NCBI RefSeq assembly: GCF_052857255.1
Contig: NC_135498.1
Coordinates: 83,476,639 to 83,540,638 of the forward strand
Direction: 5' to 3'
DNA length: 64,000 nucleotides
From: Amblyomma americanum
Lineage: Eukaryota > Arthropoda > Arachnida > Ixodida > Ixodidae
The position numbers were made by a program, and so were the translations under genes. The notes under the pieces were generated by a model. The model did not search any database and was not told where the DNA came from. It saw only the letters and a list, made by a program, of their open reading frames with translations. This document shows positions 24,619 to 37,433 of the stretch, one piece after another. Positions within the stretch are counted from its first letter, which is position 1; every line of letters begins with the position of its first letter.

Positions 24619-27600
24619 ATTTGCGATCTGGAGTGCGGGATCTAGAAGAGCGAAGTGGTGAAAAGAATTAAGGAACCATATTTGCGAAATATGATATGCA
24701 ATATTGTCTTGTCGGTCCAACTATAGTGAAGAAACCTTTTTTTAATTTTATGATGTCTAACATTGTTTTGTTGGTGCAACTACAACTGCTGAATCTGGCG
24801 ATGGGTCAAACTCTGATTGGTCGACTAGCTGAGTGCGCATGAATGCCGAGCAAGGCGACCGCTTGGTCCGACAGTGCGTACAGTGCCATTACACGGCGCT
24901 TTTTAAAATTACATATTATTGATTCAAGGTGCCTCCAACAACAGCCCACCAAATTGCTGAGCAGTTTGTTTTTTTCATGCGAATACTTGCTATGTGCTGT
25001 AAAAAGAGTCTATTGCTAGAGTAGGTCGTAGGTAAATCTTGAGCATGCTCCTATTCTTTGTGTTTTTCGCTAGCCCCAAGGAAAGGTGTTCCTCCCTGGT
25101 AGCAGTAAGTCCAACTTCCAGTAATCGTCATCTTCTTCTGAAGAGTTGGATAATCTAAAGAACAGTGGAGGTTGAACTAGAACGTCGTCATTTCGAATAA
25201 CACCGAAAAAAAGATAACAGCCGATCAATTCGATTCATGTGCCTAATTATCTGTTAGAGAATCCCTGCTGTTTGCGTCCCCTGTGCAGTGATTCCGCTTT
25301 CGCGGCCCATTTGCTTCTTTCAATTTACTGTCACAAAACGTCTGCGGCAGTGCTCAAAGTCAGGGAGGTATCGGGGGAGCCTCAGACCTACAACCAGTAT
25401 TGACAAGGGATCTTAGACTCCCAGCGCTAGAACGTCATGAATATGAAGGAGGCAAGCAACGTTTATTCTTCTTGTCGGTGCTGGTCGAAGCATTTCTCTG
25501 TCGTTTAGAAAACTTCACCGTGATATAGAACCATCAACATGTTTTGTAAAATCCGGGATGGAGAAAAATAAAAAGTTTACAGCAGTATACAAAGGCAGGA
25601 AGAAAAAGCGAAACAACTACCCTAACCCTACGAGTAAGTCAAGAGCTCGCCAATCGCCTCCAAATATAGAGAACTGGCACAACGTTGGGATGGCTTGTTT
25701 CGGGTCTGCGTCATAAATTGAGAAAACGACCACCTTTAAAAACTATTTCTCCCCTTTGACTAAAACGATGTGTAGAACAGGCCGCCAGCCGCTTTCTCTT
25801 TCTGCCTCTCCATTCCCCTCTCCACCTAGGTTTGTATTACTGAATGACTCCCTTCGAAGGAGATACACTTTAGGCACTGGTTTGTGGAACTGCGATGTTT
25901 CTGGAGGTGCCTGGTTTAGGTGGAGCGTTCTCGAGGTTGGGTGGATGTGAATAGAAATATTTGGAGAATGAAGAGTAATATATTGTTGGTTTGCAGACCC
26001 TCGTAGGTGGCAGATGAGCCTTCTTAGCCCGGAGGGTGCTCCGAATTAGGAGGCTTCACACACCAACTTTATATAGTGCCAATGTCAAACCCGGACACTT
26101 TTTTCAATGAAAGGTGGTCTAATATAAACGCATTAAAGATCTTGAGCCATTGCACTGATTAGTTTTTTCACCCCGCGCCCAACTCTTAATTTCTCATGTT
26201 CAAGCTGATTTAGGCACTAAAAGCGCGCGCTGGAGATCACTGACCATTCGGTTGCAGACAGTGTCTTTCTTAGTCTCCTACAGTCTTTCTACTTAGGCGC
26301 GGATTGCAGTCTCCATGTTACTCATCATTGCAGACCACGTAATATCGCGATCAGAATTTTGAGGGACGCGTATTCTCAGAAAATGTTTTTTTGTAGCCCT
26401 GGCAGGCTCTGCCTCGCGACACAGTAGCATTGTACTGTTTGCAGACAACTTTATTGTTACCTGAGCGGGTGGCCTGGGTTAACTTGGGTTAAGTAACTGG
26501 GTTATGTGACTGCGCCGAAGTAAATACTTTTCTCCACGCTCGTGTCCCGTACACATTTGATGGTTATATTACATAGCGGCGCTGAAAAACATTCTGATAA
26601 CCGCTCTTTTAACTGTGCAGCTTGACAATGCGAACAGCATGACATGAGGCAAAGAGAGAGCGGAGCCTGGCCGCTTTCAACAGAACAAATATTTAACAAG
26701 CTAGCAGGCCGCATTACCAGTATTTCTAATAGCGCAGGCAATGCAGATGCAGATGTGAAAAGTATCTCATGAAAAGGTGTAAAAAATATCTTGAACAATT
26801 ATGGACACCCAATCTTTGGTTGCATATTTTTTCTTCGAAATGGTACTTGAGAAAGTGATGTGTATGAATAACGAAGCAGAAATTGCATGCGCTTTGAAAT
26901 AGTTTAAGTGAAAATTTTTTACATTTATTTGTGCCATTTCAAACCCTGAATTGTGGTTATGACATCATGGACTTGCTGCGGGAGCACTGGCGTCACGTGA
27001 GGTATAAAAAAATCTGCCTTAAAATCGCTGCTTAGTAATTTAATTTTGTATAGCTCTGACGCTATCCTGCACCCAGAGCGGGAAAAAAAATGAACAGTTA
27101 TTAGCGTGAAAGTCTTTATGAATTAGGTGCCCCCAGCGTTGCCTCCACTTGTTTGTGACGTAATTACCGCCATTCGGGACTTGAAACCGCCACACAAACA
27201 ACTTAATTAAGAAAGAAAAAGTTGAACATTAAATATGCTTCCCTGATGCATGTGAATTGCATGTGGCGGTTATGTTTATGTTATTTTGAGCAGCATTACA
27301 AAAAAACCTTATTTAATACAGATCTTCTTGTTTAACTAGCGCCTCTTATTAAAACAAAAATTTGCCTGTATCTAAAATAAAAAAAAACGCCTATATATAA
27401 AACAAAAGCAGAGAGAGCATTGAGCTCAGTGTTTTTTCCTGTTTCAGCTTCGGTAGCTCAGTATTAAATGGTAACTTTTGATAGCTGAGAGAATCTTGTA
27501 TTACTTTTGTGTCTGTTTCTGCACCATTATTGATGTTTGATAAATCCAGTTCCTTTGTTTCTCCGTGTGTCATCCGTACATCCAACGTCGTCAAGGTTGT

Positions 27601-30600
27601 TTGCTACGCGTCCTACGTCAAATCAACGTGCACCTCGAGGCAGTGAGGTGGAGGAAAAGAACGCGAAATTTACTGCCACAGGGAAGACAGGATTTGGCCG
27701 CCGCCAGCACTCCGCAAGAGAAAGCCCGTAACGCAAGTCGGAGCAATATCTTCCTGCGCACATCGGGTCTCCTGGTTGTTGAACTAGGAAGTGGAATTTT
27801 AGACGCGTGAAAGAAGCCCAGGGACGGCAAGAGGGGACGGCCCGAGGCACCGACGTCAGGAAGTGATCCTTCAGCAAGGAGCGGTGCGGCTAGAGAGCAG
27901 TAATGGTTGCTCAGGTAAGCGGGATTTTTTGGGGACGACGGCGTGAGTGGCCCAGGCATTAGGAGTGGTAGGTGCGTTGTTTACACGAGTAGTACAACAG
28001 CAGAATGGACCGTAAGGAGATGAAGGGAGCGATCAGAGTCCCGTGCTTGTGTCAGAGGTATACCACAGGCACCTCTGACACAGGCACTGGACTAACAAGT
28101 AATGTTTTATAATTGAAAAACTGCCGCCGCGGTAACAAAAGATCGCAAGGGTATCAGGCGTCCAAAGCACCAACGTTAAAAATCGGGTCGAGTGGACCAG
28201 ACGGCGCGTGCAGAACAAACCAGGTCTGAAAGGTGAACGAAACGGTGGGCACCGTGACAGCTCTAGTGGAAGGATCCCGCGCGCGCAGGGAGACACAGTG
28301 CAATCCGAGCTCCTCCTCACCATGTTTTGTTAACAGGACAGAAGCGTTAGGAGGCGATCTAGGCTGAATTCGTCAAAGGCGCCGTGGAAGGGGAGGGAAC
28401 GGAAGTCATGCGATGCCACAGCCGGACTCAGGGAAGAGGGTCACTTTTTTTGTTTAGAGTACACTCATAGCGTGCGATCTCGCGAGCGCGTACCAAGACA
28501 CTGTCCTGGTACTCCTCCCCGGCGGCGCGCCCTCACACGGTCCGAGACGGTTTGAGCACTCGTTGCGCCTCAGGTAAGTGAATATGAGTTCGCACCGTAC
28601 AGCTAGATAATTTCCTAGAAACCGATGATACATTACGCATGGACGAAAGAAATGCCGCCCAGAGTAAATGGGTGTTAGGAAGAATTTCAATTCAGGTGTG
28701 CAAGAGTAATTTCTATTTTTGTATATTAGAGTTGTGTTTATTGATGCTTGAGAAAATCTTCTGCCAGAGCGCGGCCTGTACAAGGTTTGCCATCGATGTT
28801 TAAACATTCCGCCAGCGGCCCTGTGCGAAGTGTCTGCGCTGGTAACTATTTTACACAAATATTCACCACTTGACGCTGACACGTCAGGAAAACTGCTGGA
28901 AGTACAGGCTCTTAAATATGGGCCTGAGGTGAGCCTGAAGTGAGAAATATATGTTTGCATGCTTTTTCATATGATGGAAATGATAAAAGGCATTGTGGTC
29001 CAAAAGAAAACAAAGGATACAATTTTTTGTGCATACACACCTAGTGAGCCACAATTCAAAACGTCATCGCTTTTTGGAACTTCAGATTTTCGTCCGAAAG
29101 CAAGGATTCCCGCACCATTGTACATATGGATAGTAGCGTATTATGTCTACTACTGCCAAGTCCTCGATGTAAGGAGCGAGGTCCTATCACTCTCGACATT
29201 TATATTTCTCATTTTTATACAAGCCACTTGGTTATTATTTTTGTGAGGTTTTAAAAGGAAGCTGATGTCAAAGTGAGCTTGACCTGCATCGTTACGTTGC
29301 CGCGTTCTAATCATAAAAACACCATCTAACCTAAAGCGGAGCTTTTATAAGCTAGAAAGTGCCATAAAAAGATGAAGCTATAGCCACCTTCGGCTGCTTT
29401 CGCAACTGAGCTGCCGTGACTTTGAGAGAATTTTTCGCGCGCTGATTCCAGAGGCAGCGTTTATCTTCATCCACCCCCTGGCGGTGGTCGGTATCCAATT
29501 TAGCCACGGCGGCACAAGCTTGAATCAAGTGGCAGGGAAATTTTTGAAATACAATTTTCCCAGGAAGAAATGTGTCATTCGCTGCTGAAAAAACATCAAC
29601 GCTGCAACAAAGAGCCCCAAATAGACCTTTGAAAAAAGGAAGAATTCAAAATGGTTGTCATTTTTTTCTATTACGTGGACATTAGAGGAGTGGTACGTTC
29701 GTGCCTGGTAGTGGCGCCGGCTACGCCTAATGACAAATTAGATGAAACCGTTCAAACCGACGATATATACACCGAGAAAAAACTTTTACAACATATCTGG
29801 GTTGCGTCTGGCTGCTCTATTATCATACCCTGCTCTCCAAAACCTAGAATACCTTTCTGCGGACCCCTATCTCATCTTATACACGGGCTTATGACATATA
29901 AAAAATGCAAGTTTCAATCCGTAGGGTCGCATTGTAATTGCAAAAGAAAAAATTCGACATTGGCCGCACCGTGGTACATAGTCCACAAGAATCGACTGCT
30001 CAGTCTTTCAACCTATCAGGGCTCCAAACTATCAATGATTTCCTTCCTGTTTTCTTTGCCGAGTTCGTTTTTTTAGGCGGGAAAAAACGATATTCATGCT
30101 CGAAAAATGTCATGATCACCATTACCTTAGCAGTTGGAACAAACAAGCTCTATCATTTTTATACAGAACAGGCTCGTCTGCGCTGTCTTCTGCGCTCCGA
30201 TTTAATGCAACAAGAACATACGTCGCAGCACTGACATCACGCCCTTCCTATGAGGCAAAACAAACAGCAGCACAGTGTACTAATCTACTGTCATAATAGC
30301 AACACTACGCGCATTCCTTAATAAGATAGACGGCTATGATCAGCCACGTGCTGTGTTTTAAATTTAGGCTGTAGGATATTTCTTGGTTGGAGATAGCTGA
30401 CAGTGTCAGTAATCACGTATAATTTATAGAGCAGTACACTGGGCGATGAAAAGACACGTAATCAAGGCCTAAGTATGAGACTAAAACATTGTTATAATGA
30501 AAACTGCATTGATAATTACATATTATGACATGTGACATTGTGACAAGCCTTATTGCAGTTCTAGATAGCTGGAATATTTTGAAAGCTTAACATTAGAAGA

Positions 30601-31906
30601 TGCGGAGTCAGCGCAATATACAGAGGAAATGAGAGTGCGTAGCGAAACCTTAGAATATCTATGCTCCCCGCAGTCACACAATTTAAGTCATACGGCGCAT
30701 TCCGGCTCCGCTGTAGGGCCCGTCCGCTCATATGGATGTGTTGAAACTTTGCTAAACGTAATCGCTCCAATACTAGACACCAGCGCAGACATGCACAGAT
30801 GCATGCAAGTACACAAGCTGGGCAGCGCTGCTCTGGGGGAAATCAACACACACAGTCAATTAATGGGCGCTCACCTTTCCATGGAAAGCTTCAAACACTG
30901 ACGAGTTTCTGTGCTGTACGAAGCGTTGCAATATAGTCCGATAAACGTAAACGCAGCCCTTGCGCTCCTACAATATATGGCCGTAAAGAGCGCGCCTCTG
31001 CTCCGCCTACCGCGTAACATCCCCTGCGACGCCTGTGAATCACCATCTGCGCACTGTGCAATGCGCGGCGAAAGCAGTCCGAAAGAAGTGCCAGCAATCA
31101 GCTTGTTCACGTCTCATAATGACTGTGATATAAGGCGGCAGCTGCTGAGCCTTGTGCAAGGGCTTGAAAACCTCTGGTTTCATGGAGGTAGCAAAACACG
31201 CAGCAGGAGCAGTTAGAGTTCGTGGCAGTACAAGAAATTCTCTGCAAGTTTTTAGATTTTGAAAGTTAGTTTGCTGTTGGAGGTAATAACACAATATTTA
31301 TGGATCCGCATGAGATCTACGAAGGTGTGGTGTTTTCCGGGCCAGTCCGGCACGGGGAAGTTTACAGAATCAGTGAGGCTAAAGCGTGAACGTAAACTGT
31401 GTCATAGCAGCTGCCTACTGTTGCACAAGCACCATACGATGCCATCGCTACAGCCTACGCCTTCAGAACGCAAGAAACGGGCAGAATTTGAAAAACGGCC
31501 AAATTAGGCAGAAATAAATGGTCTCATTGGTTTTGAGTTATACCTTAATAGTTGAGGTGCCATCATTCCTGGGCAGCAGAAAAAGAAGCGCTTGTGGTTT
31601 TACTTCGGCTATCGACCCGAACTAACACGAAATTAGGGAAATGGACTGTGGACGCTGCTCATTACTCGGAGTGTACCAAAGTTTTCCAGTTGTGCATCAT
31701 CAAACGAGGCTTGTGCCAGATTCGGCCGACAAGCATCTCTTGGTGAGGTTCACCAAAAGAGAACGCTTGCCTTTCTCTTTTTTTTTTTGAGGCATACAAA
31801 TTGTTCCTGATGCTCATAAGAGCAATACTTGACCATTTATCGCCCGAACTGTCCCACACATTTTTCATCGGAAACAGCAACTCTCATACCATGTTAGGCT
31901 TACTTA

Positions 31907-32155
31907 ATGTACAGTACTCACGGATTGAAATAGGACATTCGGAGCGCGTGGCCGTCGCTTCATGGAGCGCCGCCTGTAGATGCTCATAGAACCAAGGTGG
32001 TGCATTGTGGTATGGCGCGAGGGGGAGAACATCTACAAAGCAGAATTGTTCCTTCCAGTAGCCAACGAGCCGGACTGTGGTTTGCCACATGCCTGCGTGG
32101 CACTGCAAGGCTTGCGCTCAGAATGTCCTATTTCAATCCGTGAGTACTGTACATT
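31907..32155. mobile_element. MITE-like element with about 41-bp terminal inverted repeats
   Basis: ATGTACAGTACTCACGGATT... GACATTCGGAGCGC (31907-31946) is matched by the reverse complement of GCGCTCAGAATGTCCTATTT... GTACTGTACATT (32114-32155), with one or two differences. The interior is about 165 bp, GC-rich and non-coding. The left flank reads TTAA and the right TTCA, perhaps a decayed TTAA target site as used by piggyBac-type elements. Confidence 0.65.
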
Positions 32156-34530
32156 CAAAGTTGCCTGCAGCGGCACCAGTTCAGAACGCGTTATGACAAA
32201 GCGGAAGCATTTATGTGTACCGGTCTCAAAAAAATTGGTGATATCATTTGCGCGAATAAAGTGCCGCTAGGGTCAGTGACGGGTCAGTGTCATGAAGTAG
32301 GTTATAAATATAATACAAGTTTATCTGTCTGTGCATAACAAAATTATTTCATGGCGTCGTAAGAACTGGAGACCGTCTTAATTCCTATCTTACTAGGGTG
32401 TAGTACATTTTACGCGCCGCATGTTTAAAAAGAAACAGACTTCAACGCTGTGGTCATTCTTTAGCTCTTGGCTCTTGCATTGAGGCTTTGAGCTAGTGTA
32501 AGCCTCGTGTTAAGGAAATTGTCAAGGACAGATAACGCAAGTACAGACCCGGAACCTTTCAGCCTATGTTGGAGGGAACCACTGTTACTCTGGTTAAAAA
32601 AAAAAGCGAACATGGACCAGGAGAGATCATGATTTTTTAAGGGGCTTCAGCAGCTGGCAGCTCCGGACACCTTTGCTGGCACCAATGTCAGAGACCGGAA
32701 ACCAGGCTCAACAGAAAAAAAAATTTGGAGAACAACGGCATTAAGGTGCCACATGTAACAGCAGTGAGGATGTTTCCTCAGATTACGCGCTCTATAGCAC
32801 ATGGATAGCCTGAGCCTCCATCCAGTGGTAGATTTTAGCGATTCACGTATTAGACTGGGCACACACTATGTCACTGATGTGACGGAGTGTGAGAAGTGCA
32901 AAATGCTTTTCTCTGCTGTGTCAATGTGGGTGCGGTCTTGGAAAAATGTTACAGCGGCTTTATTTTTCTCTAACCGATTCCCCCGACACACGTTGAAAAT
33001 GAACAAAACTGTATTTTTCTCTGGTGTGTCGCAAAGCCGTTCAAGCTACATTTCGTGGAGGGTGTACACCGGTCATAAATTAGTGTGGTGATGCCGGAAA
33101 AGAGGAAGAACTTTGCACGTGCCCTCTGTCATAGAGACTGAACTAAACTTGACATGATCACTCGAACCATCTCCCGTAAAGCGCTTACTATTGTGTGGAA
33201 CAAAGATCACATTTGCTCTCAGAGTGGGCTATGTGAATCGCTTGATGCATTGGAGCACAGACATCATGCGGGAATGTCACTATTTATAAAAGATTTTTAC
33301 TCAGGCGTTCAAAAGAGAAAAGGCTCTTTATTAGCCCTGCACTCAGTCCCAGGCGACGAATACTGCGTCCATCATTTTTGTCAGGAATGTGTGATGTAGG
33401 ACACACGCACCTGTTCTGATGTACGCGCCAACTATCTTGCAAAGCAACCCTGCAAGTTGCCTCGGCTGTAGAAGCGCAGCTATTTTGCCTTTTTCATGGT
33501 GTTGTGAGGGCTGAGCAACGCTTCACTGACATAAGTCGTAAAAGGCGCGGAATAATCCAGCTGGTAGCGCAACACTGGCTGAAATCGATGCGTATCTGAG
33601 CCAGAACAAGGTTTCCTTTGCAACCATGAACATGAACCAGATAGGGGATCAAGTAATCGCGCTGACTTTCCGTAAAGCACTAATACCGTTTTTATGGCAG
33701 TTAATCAGGCTCTATGAAGGAATAAAGATTGAAATCTGTCGAATTATGACTCAGGATGGCAGCGCAATCTTCCTGGAAGAAAACTGGGAATGTACTTCCC
33801 TGTCAATTAAGGATTTGTGACCGGCAACGGAAAACACGAGAAATTTATTGTCATGGGTAATTTTTTATCCGTACGCCAATAAGCAATGGAACCAAATGCT
33901 ACAAAAAATATTGAATGCCAGGCTGAAGTGTCAGTTCAGACTTTGTTGTTGGTGGCATAACGACTTGCGCCGGTGCGACTTTTGTTGGTAGTGATAAGTT
34001 TGCGTTTTTTTGAGCCACTATACTTGTTTTCAGTGTCAGCCTCATGCAATCATTATATATTCTTTCCCCCTATAATAATGCCTTCTGGCGCTGCAGGTAT
34101 TCTACATATATAAATAAAAACTGCGCCATGTCCCTGAGAGTGGTTGCACTATGCAGAGCGCATAACGCGGAGAGTTTCTCGGTGGCGCAATCATATTACC
34201 ACCGTTTACAATTAATGTTTCAGAAAGAGAGACACAGAATTAACAACTCGGTGCTTCAAATAGCGTTCAGATCTGTGTAAAAGAGAAATATCGAATACTT
34301 TGCAGCCCCTTGATGTTAGAAAGTAGAGAAGATAGCAACGTGACTTGACGTGACAAGATAGAACTACGTGGCATGACGAGACTGTTGTTGCCAGGTTAGT
34401 AGGTCGCACAGTTTGTCCACAGGCTAACAAGCCGTACTATCATATCATACTATAGTTAGCAAGAATGTGAAGAGCGAGTGTATGATTGTGGGGAGGCTTA
34501 CTTGCTTTCTGTAGTGTAAAAAAAAAAAAC

Positions 34531-34615
34531 GTAATGGCTACTGCGTTCGACTGCTGGATCCTCTGACGCGGGTGCGAACCGGCCTCGGCGGTTACATTTC
34601 TATAGAGGCCAAATA
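34531..34615 (+). repeat. tRNA-derived SINE fragment
   Basis: GTAATGGCTACTGCGTTCGA..., then a B-box-like GGTGCGAACCGG (34571-34582) and CTCGGCGGTTACATTTCTAT look like the head of a tick tRNA-derived SINE followed by the start of its body (ATTTCTATAGAGGC). The 5' end is lost. Confidence 0.55.
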
Positions 34616-36276
34616 CAAAACATTAGTTTGATTTACAATGCAAGCGCACCTATGTTGCATAAACTAGTCGATAGCCTTCCATAAACCATGTGGTGACTTA
34701 TTTATTTGATACGTGCATCGCTGCGTGGGGTACTGCAGCAGGGGGTTACATATTTAACTGAATATGACCGAATTCTACGAGTTCATAAAAAAAAAAGCAT
34801 CATTTACACTCCCAATTACACTCATCAAATGGATCATGCTACATCGGGGGCGCTCCTGCCATCCGGAGGGTGTCTTTCCTTGTTGGTTCCTTGCAGATTT
34901 GAATTGCCTGCAGTCCCCCTAGCCCTCCTGCTTGCGGATCTCGTGGAATACACGAGCTAAGCCTAACATGTTTTTAGCATGCGCTGAATGCGCCTACACC
35001 GGATACGTTATTGTAAACTCCACGCATGAGATGAACATGTAGTCCTTTGAACCTTCGCATCCCGACAGCACAGCGCTTTCTACTCGCAACTGTGGAAAAA
35101 TCTAAGCAGATGGCTTCGGTATTGTACATTGACTTCACACGTGTGCGCACTGGCTAAATTGTCGACGTGCTGTAAGAACGATTTATACGCTTACTTGGGG
35201 GGCCATCCGGACAGCTTCATTTTAATAAAACGTACTCATTGATGCTTACTTTCAAATGATATGACTGTTAAGGGTTCCACAGAGCAACTGTAAGGATCGA
35301 CAGTCTGTAGACCATTGCATGAAGCGCTCGCGGCTCGCCACTGTATTGCTCATTGAACTAGTGGTGCACATAAGGAAACCACAGCCAAAGGTTTTCAGCA
35401 CGCAATTGTTTTCTTTACTTCAGGAATATAGATGAATACAGACGTTCTCAACCTTTGTGAAGAAAACAGTCTCGTCGCCGCCACAGCGCGCTGTTCTTTT
35501 TCGCTTTTACGGGTACGCGGTTGCGATGGGTTGTTTGTTATTCTGCACGTATGTGCATATTGGCACGCCGCTGCCTGAGATACGAAGAAGGCAAGCCCAC
35601 AAGGTGTCAATATTTGAGCGGCGGCGCAGGGTCACTTTGCTGTTTAACATCTGGAGTCACGAAGGGCCTCGCTGCTTAAAGCGTACCGAACATCAAGGCC
35701 GCCACCAGCGCTTTGATATTGCAACGCAGTCTTAAAAAGCAACTCCCGTTTATGGGAGCCTTAGACAAACCCTGCTAGTGTTTGACTCTAAGCCCGATAT
35801 ACAGTCAGTATTTTTATCCTCAAGCACTGAACACTTCCTGATGAAATAAAGTTTCTGAATATTAAAATTCTGAGATGTGCTATCGACTCCTTCCAGTAAA
35901 ATACGCCAATCCGCCCCCCCCCCCCCCCGATGATTATATTCCAGCCTTAGACGTAATGTCGAGTGCCCAATCACTCATATGGCCAGGGTGCGGCTTCAGT
36001 TCAGTCCATGAAAAGAAAAAAAGAAGGAAGTATGACCGCAAATGAACGTTGCATTACACCAGGTTGAAGACCGTTTCTTGGAAACACTTGTCAATCAATA
36101 AATCAGGAAAGGTTGATCTCCGTTATCAGAGAAGGCAGCTGAACCACCGACGTTTCGGCAATCGCCTCCAGCTTGACTTCGGATCAGCTAAGCATACAGC
36201 TGACTGAGGATGGTCATTTCAAGCGGAATGAAGAGAACGCAAGGATTCGCATTGAGATATCTCCCTACCAGAGAAA

Positions 36277-37310
36277 TTAGATGAGCGCTGAGAGGTTGCA
36301 CTCTCTGAGCACCTTAAGAGCAGCTTTGCTAATTCTGCCCTTCGTATAATTTCGACAGGTCTCTTTTGAGTCCGTGAGAATATTCAATGATTTGTTCTCC
36401 CTATATCCTTTTGCTGCCGCCAGCGCTACGGCTAACTCCTCGGCGTCCGTTATACTCCAGATTTCCGTGGATGCCCCGGAGGTTAGTTCCCCATCTTTGT
36501 TTACTACCACTGCCGTACCTATGTATTTGCTTCTGCCGCTCGCTACTTCCATAGCGCTTGCGTCCGTGTAGAAGGTGTTATCCTTCCCCGCTAGTGTTCT
36601 TTCAATGTGTTCTGCCCTGGCCTTCCTTCTGCCTTCGTGGAGCCTGGGGTCCATGTTCTTTGGAATGGGTCTGACATAAAATGTTTTCCTTATTTCGGTA
36701 GGCATGTCTTCGTACCGCTTTGTGTCGATGTATTCGCAGCCTATTCTGTCGAGCAGTGCTCTCCCAGTGTAGGTCCCTCCTAGTCTTTTAATTTGCGATT
36801 TTCGTTGCGCTTCCACCAGTTCTAGGAAGGTGTTGTTGACGCCAAGCTGCATGAGCTTTTCGTTGGGTGTGTTTCTTGACAGGTGTAATGCTGTCTTGTA
36901 TGCTTTCCTTAGAATGGTTTCGATTTCTTCATTAGACGTTTTGGTCCTTACGTGGAAGGGAAGCGAGTACGTAACTCTGCTTACAATGAGGCTGTTGACC
37001 AATCTTAGGGTGTCTTCTTCTTTCATCCCATGCCTTCTTTGAGAGACTCTGCTTATCATTCTGCTGACACTTTCTGTTGATTTCTTGAGTAGGGAAATCG
37101 TGTGGTCGCATTTCCTACTACCCTGCAGCCACATGCCGAGGATGCGGATCATTTTGCATTCCGGTATGAGTTGTCCTTCGAGAGAGACTTCCAGTTTCGC
37201 CTTAGTCAGGTGTCGGCCCACTCTCAGGAGTTCAGACTTTTCTGTAGAACAGTTGAGGCCTCTAGCTGTCACGTAGTCTTCTACGCATCTTGGCGCTTCT
37301 TGCTGAAGAA
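36277..37310 (-). pseudogene. LINE RT C-terminus and RNase H (inverted part of insertion)
   Basis: An uninterrupted frame encodes CVEDYVTARGLNCSTEKSEL, the RILGMWL motif, RVTYSLPF, a basic helix region, and an RNase H domain with FYTDASAM, AEELAVALA and NILTDSKE as catalytic Asp, Glu and Asp. The order fits I-clade-like LINEs. The frame stops only because it runs into the flanking target site, so about the last third of RNase H is missing. The open frame suggests a rather recent insertion. Confidence 0.82.
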
Positions 37311-37433
37311 GCCTTCCCTGCAGCGCAGCGTGAAGACAGCGACACGCGAAGCAAGCAAGAAGACTTCTGATCGCCTAAATACTTATGATTCAATAAAAGT
37401 TTTCCTATCCTATCCTATCCTAGATGAGCGCTG
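36278..37433. mobile_element. 5'-inverted LINE insertion with 13-bp target-site duplication
   Basis: TAGATGAGCGCTG occurs at 36278-36290 and again at 37421-37433. The element between has two opposed parts. 36291 to about 37310 reads on the minus strand as RT C-terminus plus RNase H. About 37311-37420 reads on the plus strand as a 3' end with TTCAATAAAAGTTTTCC and a TCCTA-repeat tail. This is the structure left by twin priming, in which the 5' part is inverted on insertion. Confidence 0.75.

Larger units (their letters stand above)
24619..36277. other. Intergenic region between sulfatase and LINE cluster, left part
   Basis: This 11.7 kb stretch lies upstream of the sulfatase start. No conserved exon was recognised. 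It contains a GC-rich stretch at 27.6-28.6 kb of unknown nature, a MITE-like element at 31.91-32.16 kb, a SINE fragment at 34.5 kb and a 15-base poly-C run at 35914-35928. Any sulfatase promoter should lie just above 24.62 kb, but no TATA or initiator could be assigned. Confidence 0.5.
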
